Positions 16,896 to 26,308 of a DNA stretch of 48,120 bases are shown piece after piece; positions within the stretch are counted from its first letter, which is position 1, and each line of letters opens with the position of its first letter. Source of the DNA: Ferroacidibacillus organovorans (GTDB lineage Bacteria; Bacillota; Bacilli; Alicyclobacillales; SLC66); contig NZ_LSUQ01000019.1 in the NCBI RefSeq assembly GCF_001642725.1, positions 1 to 48,120 of the forward strand. Reading direction: 5' to 3'. A program made the translations under genes and the position numbers. The notes beneath the pieces were generated by a model that saw nothing but the letters and a program-made list of their open reading frames with translations, made no database searches and had not been told where the DNA came from.

Positions 16896-18583
16896 TGCTC
16901 TCTCCCTTGCGCACCATCCAATTCATCTCTCATACACACACGAAGAACCTCGGCAAGCGTGGTCATCCCTTGCATCACCTTGTCGAGTCCATCTTGGAGG
17001 ATCGTCAAATTCCCGATTGCACTGAGCTGTTTTCGATAAACCGCGTCGCTTTGTCGTTTTAAAATCAATTCACGCAGACTGTCATCAAGACGTACGACCT
17101 CGTGCAGCGCAATTCTGCCGCGATACCCCGTCATGTGACAATTTCCACATCCACTGCCTTTAAGCAGGTGAGTAGGATGATACCCTCGCTCATTCAACCA
17201 TGTCGCTTCTGATCGGTTCAACGGCTCTTCTGTCTTACACGTCTCGCATATTTTTCTCACAAGTCGTTGACTGACAAGACCAACAATCGAAGAAGCGACG
17301 AGAAACGGCTCAATGCCCATATCAATCAGCCTTGTCACACTACTCACCGCATCGTTTGTGTGCAGTGTGCTAAACACGAGATGTCCAGTAAGTGCCGCGC
17401 GCACGGCTACCTCTGCCGTCTCGCGATCACGGATTTCTCCTACCATGATCACGTCCGGATCCTGGCGCAAAATCGCGCGAAGTCCACGCGCAAACGTCAT
17501 GCCAATGCCAGATTGGACCTGAACCTGATTGATTTCAGGCAACGAATACTCCACAGGATCTTCGATCGTGACGATGTTTTTGTCAGGCCCCGCAAGCGAC
17601 TGAAGCGCAGCGTAGAGGGTTGATGTCTTCCCGCTGCCAGTTGGCCCCGTCAACAGTACAATACCGTTTGGCAAACTGATCAGATCTTTAAAGCGCGCGG
17701 CATTCTGCTCAGACATGCCAAGCAACGAAAGACTTAAAACAGCGTTGCGCGCATCAAGAAGCCGCAGGACACACTTCTCTCCGTGCAGCGTCGCCATCGT
17801 CGACACTCGAACATCGATGCTTCCCACGTCGAGTTCCACCTGCATTCGTCCGTCTTGCGGCAATCGTCGCTCTGCGATGTTCAGCCCAGCCATGATTTTG
17901 ATACGCGCCGCAATCATCGGGTGCATCGAGCGCGGCAGGGACTGCTCCGTCCGCAGAATTCCATCGATTCGATAGCGAATCAAAACGCTACTCTCACGCG
18001 GATCAATGTGGATATCGCTCGCACGCTGAGTCACCGCGTGTGAGATAAACTGGCTGACCAGACGAACAATCGGAGAATCGCTCGCGGTGACCGCATCGAC
18101 AAGCGTCTCTTCTTTAGGCGCTGCCGCGAGCAACTCATCAACTGACTCCTGAAGGCCGTAATACCGATCAATAAACATCTCAATCTCGGACTTCGACGCA
18201 ATCACAGGGTCAATCGAGAAGCCCGTACTGATCCGCAATTCTTCTAGCGCATAGAAATCGAGCGGATCGTTCATCGCCACCGTCAGGCGATTTTTCGTGC
18301 GGCGAAAGGCAAACGCAAGAAAGCGACGCGCTAAACCTTCCGCAACGAGATGAACAATGGACGAATCGATCTCCACGCGATACAAGAGCACATGCGGGAT
18401 CCCCAATTGAAATTCGAGCACTTCGATCAATTGCGTCTCCGTCAAATAACCCTTTTTAATGATCAGATCGCCAAACCGTTCTTTAGTCGTTTTTTGAAGC
18501 AAAAGGATTTCATCCACTTGCGCTTGAGACAGGTGCTTCGCCTCAACAAGAATGTCACCGAGACGCTTCTTCTCTTCGCTCAT
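16892..18583 (-). CDS. pilB: Type IV pilus extension ATPase PilB
   Basis: A 563-residue protein with an N-terminal MshEN/T2SSE-N domain (about 1-140) and a C-terminal ATPase. It has Walker [11 protein letters not shown], Asp box [12 protein letters not shown], Walker [18 protein letters not shown] and His box [13 protein letters not shown]. The zinc-binding four-cysteine loop is CETCKTEE followed by [11 protein letters not shown]. PilB drives pilin polymerisation. The MshEN-like region ([20 protein letters not shown]) may bind cyclic-di-GMP, an inference from the family. It follows the prepilin peptidase gene by 31 bases. Confidence 0.96.
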   Translation of the reverse strand: MSEEKKRLGDILVEAKHLSQAQVDEILLLQKTTKERFGDLIIKKGYLTETQLIEVLEFQLGIPHVLLYRVEIDSSIVHLVAEGLARRFLAFAFRRTKNRLTVAMNDPLDFYALEELRISTGFSIDPVIASKSEIEMFIDRYYGLQESVDELLAAAPKEETLVDAVTASDSPIVRLVSQFISHAVTQRASDIHIDPRESSVLIRYRIDGILRTEQSLPRSMHPMIAARIKIMAGLNIAERRLPQDGRMQVELDVGSIDVRVSTMATLHGEKCVLRLLDARNAVLSLSLLGMSEQNAARFKDLISLPNGIVLLTGPTGSGKTSTLYAALQSLAGPDKNIVTIEDPVEYSLPEINQVQVQSGIGMTFARGLRAILRQDPDVIMVGEIRDRETAEVAVRAALTGHLVFSTLHTNDAVSSVTRLIDMGIEPFLVASSIVGLVSQRLVRKICETCKTEEPLNRSEATWLNERGYHPTHLLKGSGCGNCHMTGYRGRIALHEVVRLDDSLRELILKRQSDAVYRKQLSAIGNLTILQDGLDKVMQGMTTLAEVLRVCMRDELDGAQGREQ

Positions 18584-18614
18584 CCCAACCCCCCATTTGA
18601 TCCGTTTTGCCCAT

Positions 18615-19406
18615 TCACTGTGGAGATACGTGAAGTAAATGCAAATACCAATCGATTACGGGACTCCCAACCAGCGATGTCAAAAAGACTCCCCCCGCGA
18701 TAAACGGTACAAACGGTATCGCTTGACGCGGTTTTAGCCTCCCGCTAAAACGCAGCGAATAGCCGATCAAAGTCCCAAGCATGGACGCCGCAATTAAAGA
18801 AAAAAGCGTGCCGTAAGGCCCCAAAACAATGCCAATACTCAAATACAGCTTGGCATCGCCCAATCCCATCTTTCCTTTTGATAGGAGATGAATTCCGGTG
18901 ATGAGAAGAAAACCCACGGCCATTCCTAATAGCGCATCAGAGATTGACCTTGGGTGTAACACCACACAGATCAATAAAAAGAGCGCGGCAGAAGGATAAC
19001 TGATCACATTCGGTACAATCATCGCTTCCAGATCTGTCGAGGAAGTCACAAGCAAGAGGCCCCAAAAGAGCCACCACTCGCTGCGCAGCGTCCACGTTGG
19101 CTCATGCCATAAGGTGTATAACGCGAGAACACCTGCGAGCGTTTCAAAAACAACATGCTTCGCGGAAACTCGTCCACCACAAGTGCGACACGTCCCACGC
19201 AGGAATCCATAAGAGAGAATAGGTATTAATTCATAAAACATAAGCGGTCGCTTGCACAGATCACAGTGCGATCCCGGAAAAATGATCGACTCACCACGTG
19301 GAATACGCATACCGACCACATTTAAAAAGGAGCCAAAAAAAGCTCCCGCAACAAATACATAAATCGAAAGAAAAACCGCGAAGAGGGGTGAATCGGCAAA
19401 TGCCAT
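18615..19406 (-). CDS. pilD: Prepilin leader peptidase/N-methyltransferase (PilD/ComC)
   Basis: A 263-residue polytopic aspartic peptidase of family A24A. The N-terminal methyltransferase part has the paired cysteines CDLC and CRTC (about residues 48-75). The peptidase aspartates are in SSTDLEAMIVPN and MGLGDAKLYL. It processes and methylates type IV prepilins and probably competence pseudopilins as well. AGGGA lies 5 bases before the ATG. In Bacillus, comC occupies this place between folC and spoIIB, so this gene is the syntenic anchor around which the pilus genes are set. Confidence 0.95.
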   Translation of the reverse strand: MAFADSPLFAVFLSIYVFVAGAFFGSFLNVVGMRIPRGESIIFPGSHCDLCKRPLMFYELIPILSYGFLRGTCRTCGGRVSAKHVVFETLAGVLALYTLWHEPTWTLRSEWWLFWGLLLVTSSTDLEAMIVPNVISYPSAALFLLICVVLHPRSISDALLGMAVGFLLITGIHLLSKGKMGLGDAKLYLSIGIVLGPYGTLFSLIAASMLGTLIGYSLRFSGRLKPRQAIPFVPFIAGGVFLTSLVGSPVIDWYLHLLHVSPQ

Positions 19407-19501
19407 GAGCGTCCCTGCATTCTCAACGTTATAAAATGCGCAAATCCTTTATCTACGCTTATGACTGTTCGACAAGAAACCCAAAATTCCTTCATAAAAA
19501 C

Positions 19502-19528
19502 AAAAAACCCGAACACGAAGTGTCCGGG
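19502..19528 (-). terminator. Rho-independent terminator after murC
   Basis: CCCGGACAC and GTGTTCGGG pair (9 bp with one G-U) around TTC, followed by six T on the minus strand. It separates murC from the pilus operon, which must therefore have its own promoter in 19407-19500. A possible TTGTCG/GATAAA pair with 16-base spacing is weak. Confidence 0.9.
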
Positions 19529-19542
19529 GTCACCTATTTCTT

Positions 19543-20985
19543 TCACACAACATCTGGTTCGGGTTGCGCGAATACGTGTTGATCAATCCAGGAAGAGAGC
19601 TCAACTCCGATCTTCCACACATCCCCCGCCCCCATCGTTATCACGAGATCGCCATCGCGGACATGTTCCTTCAAATAAGCAAGCACATCATCTCTTGTTT
19701 TGCAGTATTTTGCGGCCGCCTGACTGCTCTCCCTGATTCCATCTACCAAACGACTGGCCGTCACCCCGGCGATTGGTTGCTCGCCAACAGGAGAATAAAT
19801 ATCCATAATCAGCACATCATCCGCTTCTGCAAACGCTTCGGTAAATTCTTTAAACAAGTGGTACGTCCGCGTGTATCGCTGCGGTTGAAAAACAGCGATT
19901 ACCCTGTGCCCCGTCTCACGGGCAACGGTTAAGGTCGCTCGAATCTCAGTCGGATGATGCGCGTAGTCATCCACAATCAAGATTCCCTGATCGTCGTGCA
20001 ACACTTGAAACCGGCGAAGTGCCCCGTGGAATTCTGCAAGCGCGCGCAACGCGACATCACAGGGCACACCTGTGCGCTCAGCGACCGCAAATGCACAAAG
20101 CGCATTATAAATGTTGTGATCTCCAGGCACGTGAAGGGTAAGCGTGCCTAAAATTTTCCCATTGCCCACAATCGTTGACGTACTCCCGCGCGCATTTCGC
20201 GTAATCTCTTGCGCGTAATAATCCGCGCCAGTGCCGCGCACCGAGACGGTTTTCACCTCACATGAAACTTCTGTGAGAAGGCGTCTGACCACAACGTCCT
20301 CATCATTCGTGACGAGCAACCCATTCTCAGGCACGAGCCGCATAAATTTTCCATACGCAGCTTCTAAATTTTCAACTCGTCCTTGATAGTGTTCAAGATG
20401 ATCCGCTTCGATATTAAGAACAACCGCAATCGTTGGTCGATAGTTCAAAAAACTTCCATCGCTCTCATCCGCTTCTGCGATCACCCACTCACTATGTCCA
20501 GCCTTCGCGCCTGTGTCAAGATTTGACACCACGCCGCCAACCAAGAACGTGGGGTCGAGTCCCGCCCGTTCCAGGACATACGCAATCATCGACGTTGTGG
20601 TCGTTTTCCCGTGCGCTCCTGCAACCGCGATTCCCGACCCGAGCTTCATGACCTCAGCGAGCATCTGTGACCGATGAAGCACAGGAATCTGCGCTGCGCG
20701 AGCAGCCGCAAGCTCCACGTTGTCATCTGGAACCGCCGTCGAATATACGACAATCTGAGCGCCGTCGATTTGCTCCGCCCGATGACCGAGATAGACTGTT
20801 GCACCGCGAGCGGAAAGCCTTCTCGTATAGTCATGCGCGGTCACATCGGAACCGGAAACAGGGTAGCCTCGATCGAGCAGAATGCTCGCAATCGTACCCA
20901 TACCTGCCCCGCCGATTCCGATAAAATGCACATGAGGATGATCCGCTTTTTTTTCGATCGACTCGAATTCTGTCACATACTCCAC
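19543..20985 (-). CDS. murC: UDP-N-acetylmuramate--L-alanine ligase MurC
   Basis: A 480-residue Mur ligase that adds L-alanine to UDP-MurNAc in cytosolic peptidoglycan precursor synthesis. It shows the N-terminal Rossmann motif HFIGIGGAGMGTIA, the ATP loop GAHGKTTTTSM, the EADESDGSFL signature, and C-terminal IVDDYAHHPTEIRATL and FQPQRYTRT. The start is GTG at 20985 with AAGG 6 bases upstream. A GTG three codons later with GAGG at 8 bases is equally good. It lies 44 bases after folC. In Bacillus murC is elsewhere, so its place here is a local difference. Confidence 0.97.
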   Translation of the reverse strand: MEYVTEFESIEKKADHPHVHFIGIGGAGMGTIASILLDRGYPVSGSDVTAHDYTRRLSARGATVYLGHRAEQIDGAQIVVYSTAVPDDNVELAAARAAQIPVLHRSQMLAEVMKLGSGIAVAGAHGKTTTTSMIAYVLERAGLDPTFLVGGVVSNLDTGAKAGHSEWVIAEADESDGSFLNYRPTIAVVLNIEADHLEHYQGRVENLEAAYGKFMRLVPENGLLVTNDEDVVVRRLLTEVSCEVKTVSVRGTGADYYAQEITRNARGSTSTIVGNGKILGTLTLHVPGDHNIYNALCAFAVAERTGVPCDVALRALAEFHGALRRFQVLHDDQGILIVDDYAHHPTEIRATLTVARETGHRVIAVFQPQRYTRTYHLFKEFTEAFAEADDVLIMDIYSPVGEQPIAGVTASRLVDGIRESSQAAAKYCKTRDDVLAYLKEHVRDGDLVITMGAGDVWKIGVELSSWIDQHVFAQPEPDVV

Positions 20986-21029
20986 CTCTTACCTTAACGA
21001 TAAAAACAAAAATGCCGTAAAACACCTAC

Positions 21030-22373
21030 TTAAGAAACAGGCGTAACGTCTACGCCAACACGTCTATCTCCAAGCTTCGCGCGCGCTTCCGCCACAGTAT
21101 AGAGTGAGCCCGTCACACAAATCGGGCATTTACCTGCGCGCGAAGCAAGTGCGATGGAGAGCGCATCCGCAATGGAATCGGCCACTGTGATGCAGAGTTC
21201 ACGTTGATAGGTTTGAAATGCAAGCTTGAGTTCATCAGCATCAAGTGCGCGCGATTGTGCCGGTTGCGTAACAATCACCTCTTTTGCTATGGCCGCAAAA
21301 TGCGGAATCATGGCCGAGATGTCCTTTTCTTTAAGACAGCCGACAATGAGAATCCCCTTAGGTAAACGCAATGTTTCCCACGTCGATTGTAACGCAATCG
21401 CGCCCGCCTCGTTGTGAGCGCCGTCAAGGAAAATCAGTGGATCGCTCCCAGCCACTTCAAACCGCCCTGGCCATACCACCTGACGCAATCCCGCGCGAAC
21501 CGCATCATCCGAAATTGCGAGGCCCGCATTGCGCGCGAGTTCAACGACCGCGAGCGCCACGCTCGCGTTGACCACTTGATGGGGACCGAGAAGTGAAAGG
21601 TTTGCGCCGAGGAGATCTCGCCGTCTTCCCCAATACGAAAAGCGCTGTGACGAAAGTGAGCGCTCTTCTTCAACGGAGCGAAAATCCCTTCCATAAATTA
21701 CGAGGGGAGAATTCATTTCGCGCGCAACATTCGCAATGACACCAAGCGCTGCACCACTTGCCGCCGTGACCACAGGCCTGCCCTGCTTGATGATCCCCGC
21801 CTTGTCGCTGGCAATCTTTTCTATGGTATCCCCAAGTATCTCCATATGATCCATGGAGACGTTCGTAATCGCGCTCACGAGCGGCACTACGACATTCGTC
21901 GCGTCATAACGGCCGCCAAGCCCCGTTTCAAGCACGACCACATCCGCTTTCTGATCTGCAAAATGACAAAAAGCGAGAACGGTAGCCACCTCAAAGGCAG
22001 TTGGTTGTAGGGGCGAGTCGGCGTCCAAAGACGCGATGGCCGTCGCAACCGCGCGCGTATGGTAAACGAGACGGTCTTCGCCGATTGGCATGCCGCGCAC
22101 CACGACGCGATCCTCAAAACCGGCGAGAGACGGAGAGGTATAGAGTCCAGTTCGCATGCCCGCCGCCTCGCAAATTGCATAGAGTAGCGCACACGTGGAC
22201 CCTTTCCCGTTCGTACCCGCGATGTGAAGGAAGCGCAATCCGCGCTCTGGATGGCCCATCGCATCAAGCAGCCACACAGTGCGAGACAGTCCAGGCTTTA
22301 TGCCGAATACACTGCGCGATGAAATGTATTCGCGCGCCTCTTGCCCGGTTTCAATTGGGCGATGTGCACCCAT
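21030..22373 (-). CDS. folC: Bifunctional folylpolyglutamate synthase/dihydrofolate synthase
   Basis: A 447-residue Mur-ligase-fold enzyme that adds glutamate to folates and may also make dihydrofolate from dihydropteroate. Motifs are FLHIAGTNGKGSTCALLYA (P-loop, about 50-68), YTSPSLAGFEDRV, VVLETGLGGRYDATNVV, VSMDHMEILGDTIEKIA and FLDGAHNEAGA. I take the ATG at 22373, which has AGGGG about 9 bases upstream. The ATG at 22382 abuts that site. It is directly after valS, as in Bacillus. Confidence 0.95.
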   Translation of the reverse strand: MGAHRPIETGQEAREYISSRSVFGIKPGLSRTVWLLDAMGHPERGLRFLHIAGTNGKGSTCALLYAICEAAGMRTGLYTSPSLAGFEDRVVVRGMPIGEDRLVYHTRAVATAIASLDADSPLQPTAFEVATVLAFCHFADQKADVVVLETGLGGRYDATNVVVPLVSAITNVSMDHMEILGDTIEKIASDKAGIIKQGRPVVTAASGAALGVIANVAREMNSPLVIYGRDFRSVEEERSLSSQRFSYWGRRRDLLGANLSLLGPHQVVNASVALAVVELARNAGLAISDDAVRAGLRQVVWPGRFEVAGSDPLIFLDGAHNEAGAIALQSTWETLRLPKGILIVGCLKEKDISAMIPHFAAIAKEVIVTQPAQSRALDADELKLAFQTYQRELCITVADSIADALSIALASRAGKCPICVTGSLYTVAEARAKLGDRRVGVDVTPVS

Positions 22374-22389
22374 CCTATTCATCCCCTAT

Positions 22390-25050
22390 TCACTCTGTCA
22401 CAGATCGGAGGCGAATCAATTCGCGATCCACTTGGTCGCGCTGCTTTTCATAGCCCACAAGTTTTTCGCGTTCTTTCGCAACAACCGCGTCAGGCGCACG
22501 CTCGACAAAGGATGGATTCGCGAGCTTTGCCACCAGACGGTCTACTTCAAACGTTAAATTCGCGCGCTCTTTTTCAAGTCTGGCACACTCCACATCAAGA
22601 TCGATCACGCCAAGCAGCGGCACATACAACTCTGCGTCCTGAAGAACACCCGTCGCACACTGATCAGGTGCCACGATCGAAGGGTCAATCATAAGCGAAG
22701 ACGTGTTGCATAACCGCTCTAGATACGCAGCCGCCGCGCACACGTCGGCCTCTCTTTTTCGTGCTGGGCGAATCAGAAGAGGGATCGCCTTACTCGGAGA
22801 AAGGTTTAACTCTTGCCGCATCGTACGCAGTGTCCTGATGATTTCCATAACATACTGCATGCGCTGTTCTGCGTCATCATCCTGCTTAAAGGAGCGAACG
22901 CTCGGCCACGGAGCACGCATGATGGTTTCTCCATCGTGTGGCATGGTCTGCCAAATCTCTTCCGTGACAAATGGCATAAAGGGATGCAAGAGTCGCAGTG
23001 CCTGATCGAGAACCGTGCGCAGTGTGCGTTTCGTGACGACGCGTGCGTCAGCCGCCGACTCTCCTTCTGCATACAGGCTCACTTTTGACAATTCAATATA
23101 CCAATCACAGAAATCGTTCCAAAAAAATTCATAAATCGCTTTCCCAGCTTCTGCAAATTCGTACGCTTCAAGTTTTAGTGTGACCTCAGAAACAGTTGCT
23201 GCGAGACGCGACAAAATATAGCGATCCGCGAGTTTCAATGCAGCTGCGTCGGGTTCCTCAGTCTGCGCGTCATCCAAGTTCATCATGACAAAACGCGACG
23301 CGTTCCACAGCTTTGTCACGAGTGCCTGCGCCGCCTCCACGCGCTCTTCATAGAAACGCATGTCTTGCCCCGGTCCGGCTCCTGTCAAAAGCATGAAGCG
23401 CAGCGCGTCAGCACTGTAGCGTTCAATCACTTCCATCGGATCGATTCCATTGCCAAGGCTCTTGGAAAACTTTCGGCCTTGCGCGTCACGTACGAGTCCG
23501 TGAATGAGCACATCCTGAAAGGGCGATTGACCCGTAAATTCGAGCGAAGTAAACACCATCCGCGCTACCCAGAAGTAGATGATGTCAAAACCTGTGACAA
23601 GAACTTGAGTCGGAAAAAAATCAGCCAAATCTTCCGTCTGCTCTGGCCACCCCATCGTCGAAAACGGCCACAGCGCGGAGGAAAACCAGGTGTCGAGCAC
23701 ATCCGTATCCTGTTCAATCTCAGTGCTTCTGCAATGCCCGCACACGGTGATGTTCTCGCGTGAAACCGTAATTTCTCCGCACGCGCTACAGTGCCACGCC
23801 GGAATCCGATGCCCCCACCATAATTGCCGGGAAATGCACCAATCGCGAATGTTTTCGAGCCAGTGCGCGTAGGTTTTTTCAAAGCGTTCCGGCACAAAGC
23901 GAAGCGCTCCTGACGAAACGACATCCATCGCAGGTTTCGCCAATGGCTCCATGCGCACAAACCACTGAAGGGACAGCCACGGTTCAACCACCGTACTGCA
24001 GCGTTCACAGTGACCGATTGATAACTGGTGGGGAAGTTCTACAAGTGCATTTTCTGCACGCAATGCGTCTAGAATCGCCGCCCGCGCCGCTCTACGATCC
24101 TGCCCAGCAAAAGCGCCCGCATGCGCATTGAGCGTACCATCGCGATTCATCACATTGATTTGCGGCAGCCCGTGACGACGACCTACTTCAAAGTCGTTCG
24201 GATCGTGCGCAGGCGTGATTTTTACCGCACCGGTACCGAACGCAGGATCGACATAGTCATCTGCGATCATTGGAATGACGCGATCGGTCAGAGGAAGACG
24301 AAGGGATTTTCCGATCAAGTGACGATAGCGCTCATCATCAGGGTGAACAGCAACCGCCACATCCCCAAATAGCGTTTCCGGTCGCGTTGTCGCAATCACC
24401 ACATGACCCGTGCCATCGGCAAGTGGATAAACGATTTGGTAGATCGACCCTTGCGTCTCTTCGTGAATCACTTCAATATCGGAAAGCGCCGTCTCACAGC
24501 GGGGGCACCAGTTGATGATATAGTTGCCGCGATAGATGAGTCCTTTCTCATAGAGCCGTACAAATACCTCGCGAACCGCCGCAGACAAACCCGGATCCAT
24601 CGTGAATCGCTCGCGCGACCAGTCACACGACGCGCCCATTCGTCTGATTTGGCTGCGAATGACCTCTGCGTAGGTTTCTTTCCACGCCCACACCCGTTCA
24701 ATAAAAGCTTCGCGTCCTACGTCGTGCCGTGTCAGGCCTTCTTCTTTTTTCATCGTCGATTCGACGCGTGTCTGCGTGGCGATTCCTGCGTGATCAGTCC
24801 CCGGCATCCAGAGTACGCGCTTTCCTCGCATTCGTTGATAGCGCGTCAGCAAATCCTGCATCGCCATGTCCATCGCGTGACCTAAATGGAGTATGCCAGT
24901 CACGTTTGGCGGCGGCATGACAATCGCATACGACGAGTCACCTTGCGAAGGCTTAAAATAACCCTGTTCCATCCACCACCGATAGCGGCGCGTCTCGATC
25001 TCATTAGCGTCATATGCGCCTAGTTTCGACGTTTTTTCCATGAGCGGCAC
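22390..25050 (-). CDS. valS: Valyl-tRNA synthetase
   Basis: An 886-residue class Ia synthetase. It has the HIGH motif within PPPNVTGILHLGHAMD, a CP1 editing domain (ATTRPETLFGDVAVAVHP), the KMSKS motif as GRKFSKSLGNGIDP, an anticodon-binding helical domain and the ValS-specific C-terminal coiled coil (ECARLEKERANLTFEVDRLV). The start is GTG at 25050, 10 bases after AAGGAG. The open frame continues upstream only because it runs through the T-box leader. Expression is controlled by that leader. Confidence 0.97.
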   Translation of the reverse strand: MPLMEKTSKLGAYDANEIETRRYRWWMEQGYFKPSQGDSSYAIVMPPPNVTGILHLGHAMDMAMQDLLTRYQRMRGKRVLWMPGTDHAGIATQTRVESTMKKEEGLTRHDVGREAFIERVWAWKETYAEVIRSQIRRMGASCDWSRERFTMDPGLSAAVREVFVRLYEKGLIYRGNYIINWCPRCETALSDIEVIHEETQGSIYQIVYPLADGTGHVVIATTRPETLFGDVAVAVHPDDERYRHLIGKSLRLPLTDRVIPMIADDYVDPAFGTGAVKITPAHDPNDFEVGRRHGLPQINVMNRDGTLNAHAGAFAGQDRRAARAAILDALRAENALVELPHQLSIGHCERCSTVVEPWLSLQWFVRMEPLAKPAMDVVSSGALRFVPERFEKTYAHWLENIRDWCISRQLWWGHRIPAWHCSACGEITVSRENITVCGHCRSTEIEQDTDVLDTWFSSALWPFSTMGWPEQTEDLADFFPTQVLVTGFDIIYFWVARMVFTSLEFTGQSPFQDVLIHGLVRDAQGRKFSKSLGNGIDPMEVIERYSADALRFMLLTGAGPGQDMRFYEERVEAAQALVTKLWNASRFVMMNLDDAQTEEPDAAALKLADRYILSRLAATVSEVTLKLEAYEFAEAGKAIYEFFWNDFCDWYIELSKVSLYAEGESAADARVVTKRTLRTVLDQALRLLHPFMPFVTEEIWQTMPHDGETIMRAPWPSVRSFKQDDDAEQRMQYVMEIIRTLRTMRQELNLSPSKAIPLLIRPARKREADVCAAAAYLERLCNTSSLMIDPSIVAPDQCATGVLQDAELYVPLLGVIDLDVECARLEKERANLTFEVDRLVAKLANPSFVERAPDAVVAKEREKLVGYEKQRDQVDRELIRLRSVTE

Positions 25051-25104
25051 GATTCCGTCACTCCTTTGTCTCCAGCAGAAAAACCTTTCCCAACCCGAGA
25101 AACA

Positions 25105-25335
25105 CAAAAAAGACAATTTCCATCGCCATTGCAGGACGAAAGAAAATGTCTTCCGCGGTACCACCTGTCGTTCTGTGCAGTGCACAGCGCTTCATTGAGA
25201 GCGATAACGGACCCTACCCGAACAGCATCGCCTCGGGACGACGTTCAGCAAGCGCACAGAGGCGGCCTCTCAGCGTTTGGCGCCCTCTCTTACTGCTCGA
25301 CATGCTTACTCTTTCCCGCTGTTATTCACGTAATT
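25105..25335 (-). ncRNA. T-box leader (riboswitch) of valS
   Basis: The 350-base gap upstream of valS holds a T-box. The conserved T-box core AGGTGGTACCGCGG is at 25153-25166 on the minus strand. It is followed by a terminator stem (25142-25151 with 25111-25120, one mismatch) and a run of T at 25105-25111. A likely valine specifier GTC lies at 25240-25242 in the segment GAACGTCGTCCC; an overlapping-frame GTC at 25237-25239 is the alternative. Uncharged tRNA-Val would stabilise the antiterminator and allow valS transcription. Confidence 0.93.
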
Positions 25336-25341
25336 TTTTAC

Positions 25342-25370
25342 AGTATAGAAAAGGACGCAACCCGTGTCAA
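25342..25370 (-). promoter_or_regulatory. Sigma-A promoter of valS
   Basis: TTGACA (25370-25365) and TATACT (25347-25342) are separated by exactly 17 bases, directly upstream of the T-box leader. Confidence 0.9.
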
Positions 25371-25399
25371 TCCTTCGTTGAATCGGCGCGCGTTTCACG

Positions 25400-25999
25400 T
25401 CAGCGTTTTTTCTTGCGATTGTAGCGATGGACACGCACACGCGGTTTTTCGAGCGTTTTCGTTTTTGAACGCGCAGGTTGTGTGCCCCGTTTCGCTTCCA
25501 GCTCAAGACGCTTCTTTTCCGTCCACTGACTCACGAACGAAAACAGCCAAGCGACGGCAAGAGTGCCGAATAAATAACCGACAAACCCGCTCAACACCAC
25601 ATTACGTGCAGGCCAATAGCGAGCATTCGCAAAGACAAACAAGAAGATCATCGTCACAATTCCCGCAAAGACGCCCCCAAGTGTACCTTGAATGACGCGT
25701 CGCGTTTTCGTTCGCGGGATGATAATGTATGGCGTCAGGAGCATTGCAAGCGCCAAACTCGTTCCCAGATTTCCGTTGACAGGTCCTTTTGAAACGAGGC
25801 CGAGAATTCCACCGAGAATACCGAAACTCGCGCCAACCAAAAAGATCAGCTTGTACCTCATGCCTTCTTTTGGAGTTGCGAGCAAGCGCTCCCGAACCCT
25901 TTCCCACGCAGATCGTTGCGCCACACAAACACCTTGCTTTCCAAGAAATGATCGCCTGTCTTTTGATGGTTGCTTTTTACCACGCTTCGGTTTGAGCAA
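25400..25999 (-). CDS. Four-helix membrane protein of unknown function
   Basis: A 199-residue protein not recognised as a named family. Basic residues dominate both ends (N-terminal KPKRGKKQ, C-terminal KPRVRVHRYNRKKKR). Between them are four hydrophobic segments (about 49-66, 75-92, 103-123, 130-150). The topology suggests both ends are in the cytosol. The TTG start at 25999 has AAAAGG very close to it. A GTG at 25924, preceded by AAGGTG, is a plausible alternative that would give about 174 residues. A TATAGT -10-like hexamer lies just upstream. It is downstream of the CotS-like genes and just ahead of the valS promoter. Confidence 0.65.
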   Translation of the reverse strand: MLKPKRGKKQPSKDRRSFLGKQGVCVAQRSAWERVRERLLATPKEGMRYKLIFLVGASFGILGGILGLVSKGPVNGNLGTSLALAMLLTPYIIIPRTKTRRVIQGTLGGVFAGIVTMIFLFVFANARYWPARNVVLSGFVGYLFGTLAVAWLFSFVSQWTEKKRLELEAKRGTQPARSKTKTLEKPRVRVHRYNRKKKR

Positions 26000-26146
26000 G
26001 CCTTTTAACTATAGCATGGCAAGCAGCCGTCAGAAAGAGGCACAGCAAGGAATTTTGCGTGGATTGTGCCGTTCACATCCCCTCTTTTTTCGCATAGGCT
26101 ATAGGATGATCAAATCATCCACTGCAGCGATCGGGGGTTACTATCC

Positions 26147-26308
26147 ATGCCGCAGTTCTTCTATGCGCTGGCACGCTTTGCAAAAGTCATCCTATTAGGT
26201 TGCATTTTTTTAACCATGTTGCAAATGATGTTCTTCCCATCCTTTATAAGCCTACTCATTCTAGGAGGGCTCGTGCTCGTTCTTGTCACCCTCTTTCTCG
26301 GAACGTGA
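26147..26308 (+). CDS. Predicted small hydrophobic membrane protein (53 residues)
   Basis: A plus-strand frame from ATG 26147 to TGA 26308 encodes a 53-residue protein with two hydrophobic segments (about 11-28 and 29-52, ending VLVLVTLFLGT). A GGGGG run lies 9 bases before the ATG. A TTCACA and TAGGCT pair with 17-base spacing lies upstream. Its last 48 bases overlap the 3' end of the opposite CotS-like gene. It fills the gap between 25999 and 26261, which otherwise holds nothing. No family is recognised and the coding status is inferred. Confidence 0.5.
   Translation: MPQFFYALARFAKVILLGCIFLTMLQMMFFPSFISLLILGGLVLVLVTLFLGT

Noticed and set aside
25051-25185. 45 extra N-terminal residues of ValS
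   Set aside because: They would be translated from the T-box terminator region; the protein length and ribosome site support the GTG at 25050.
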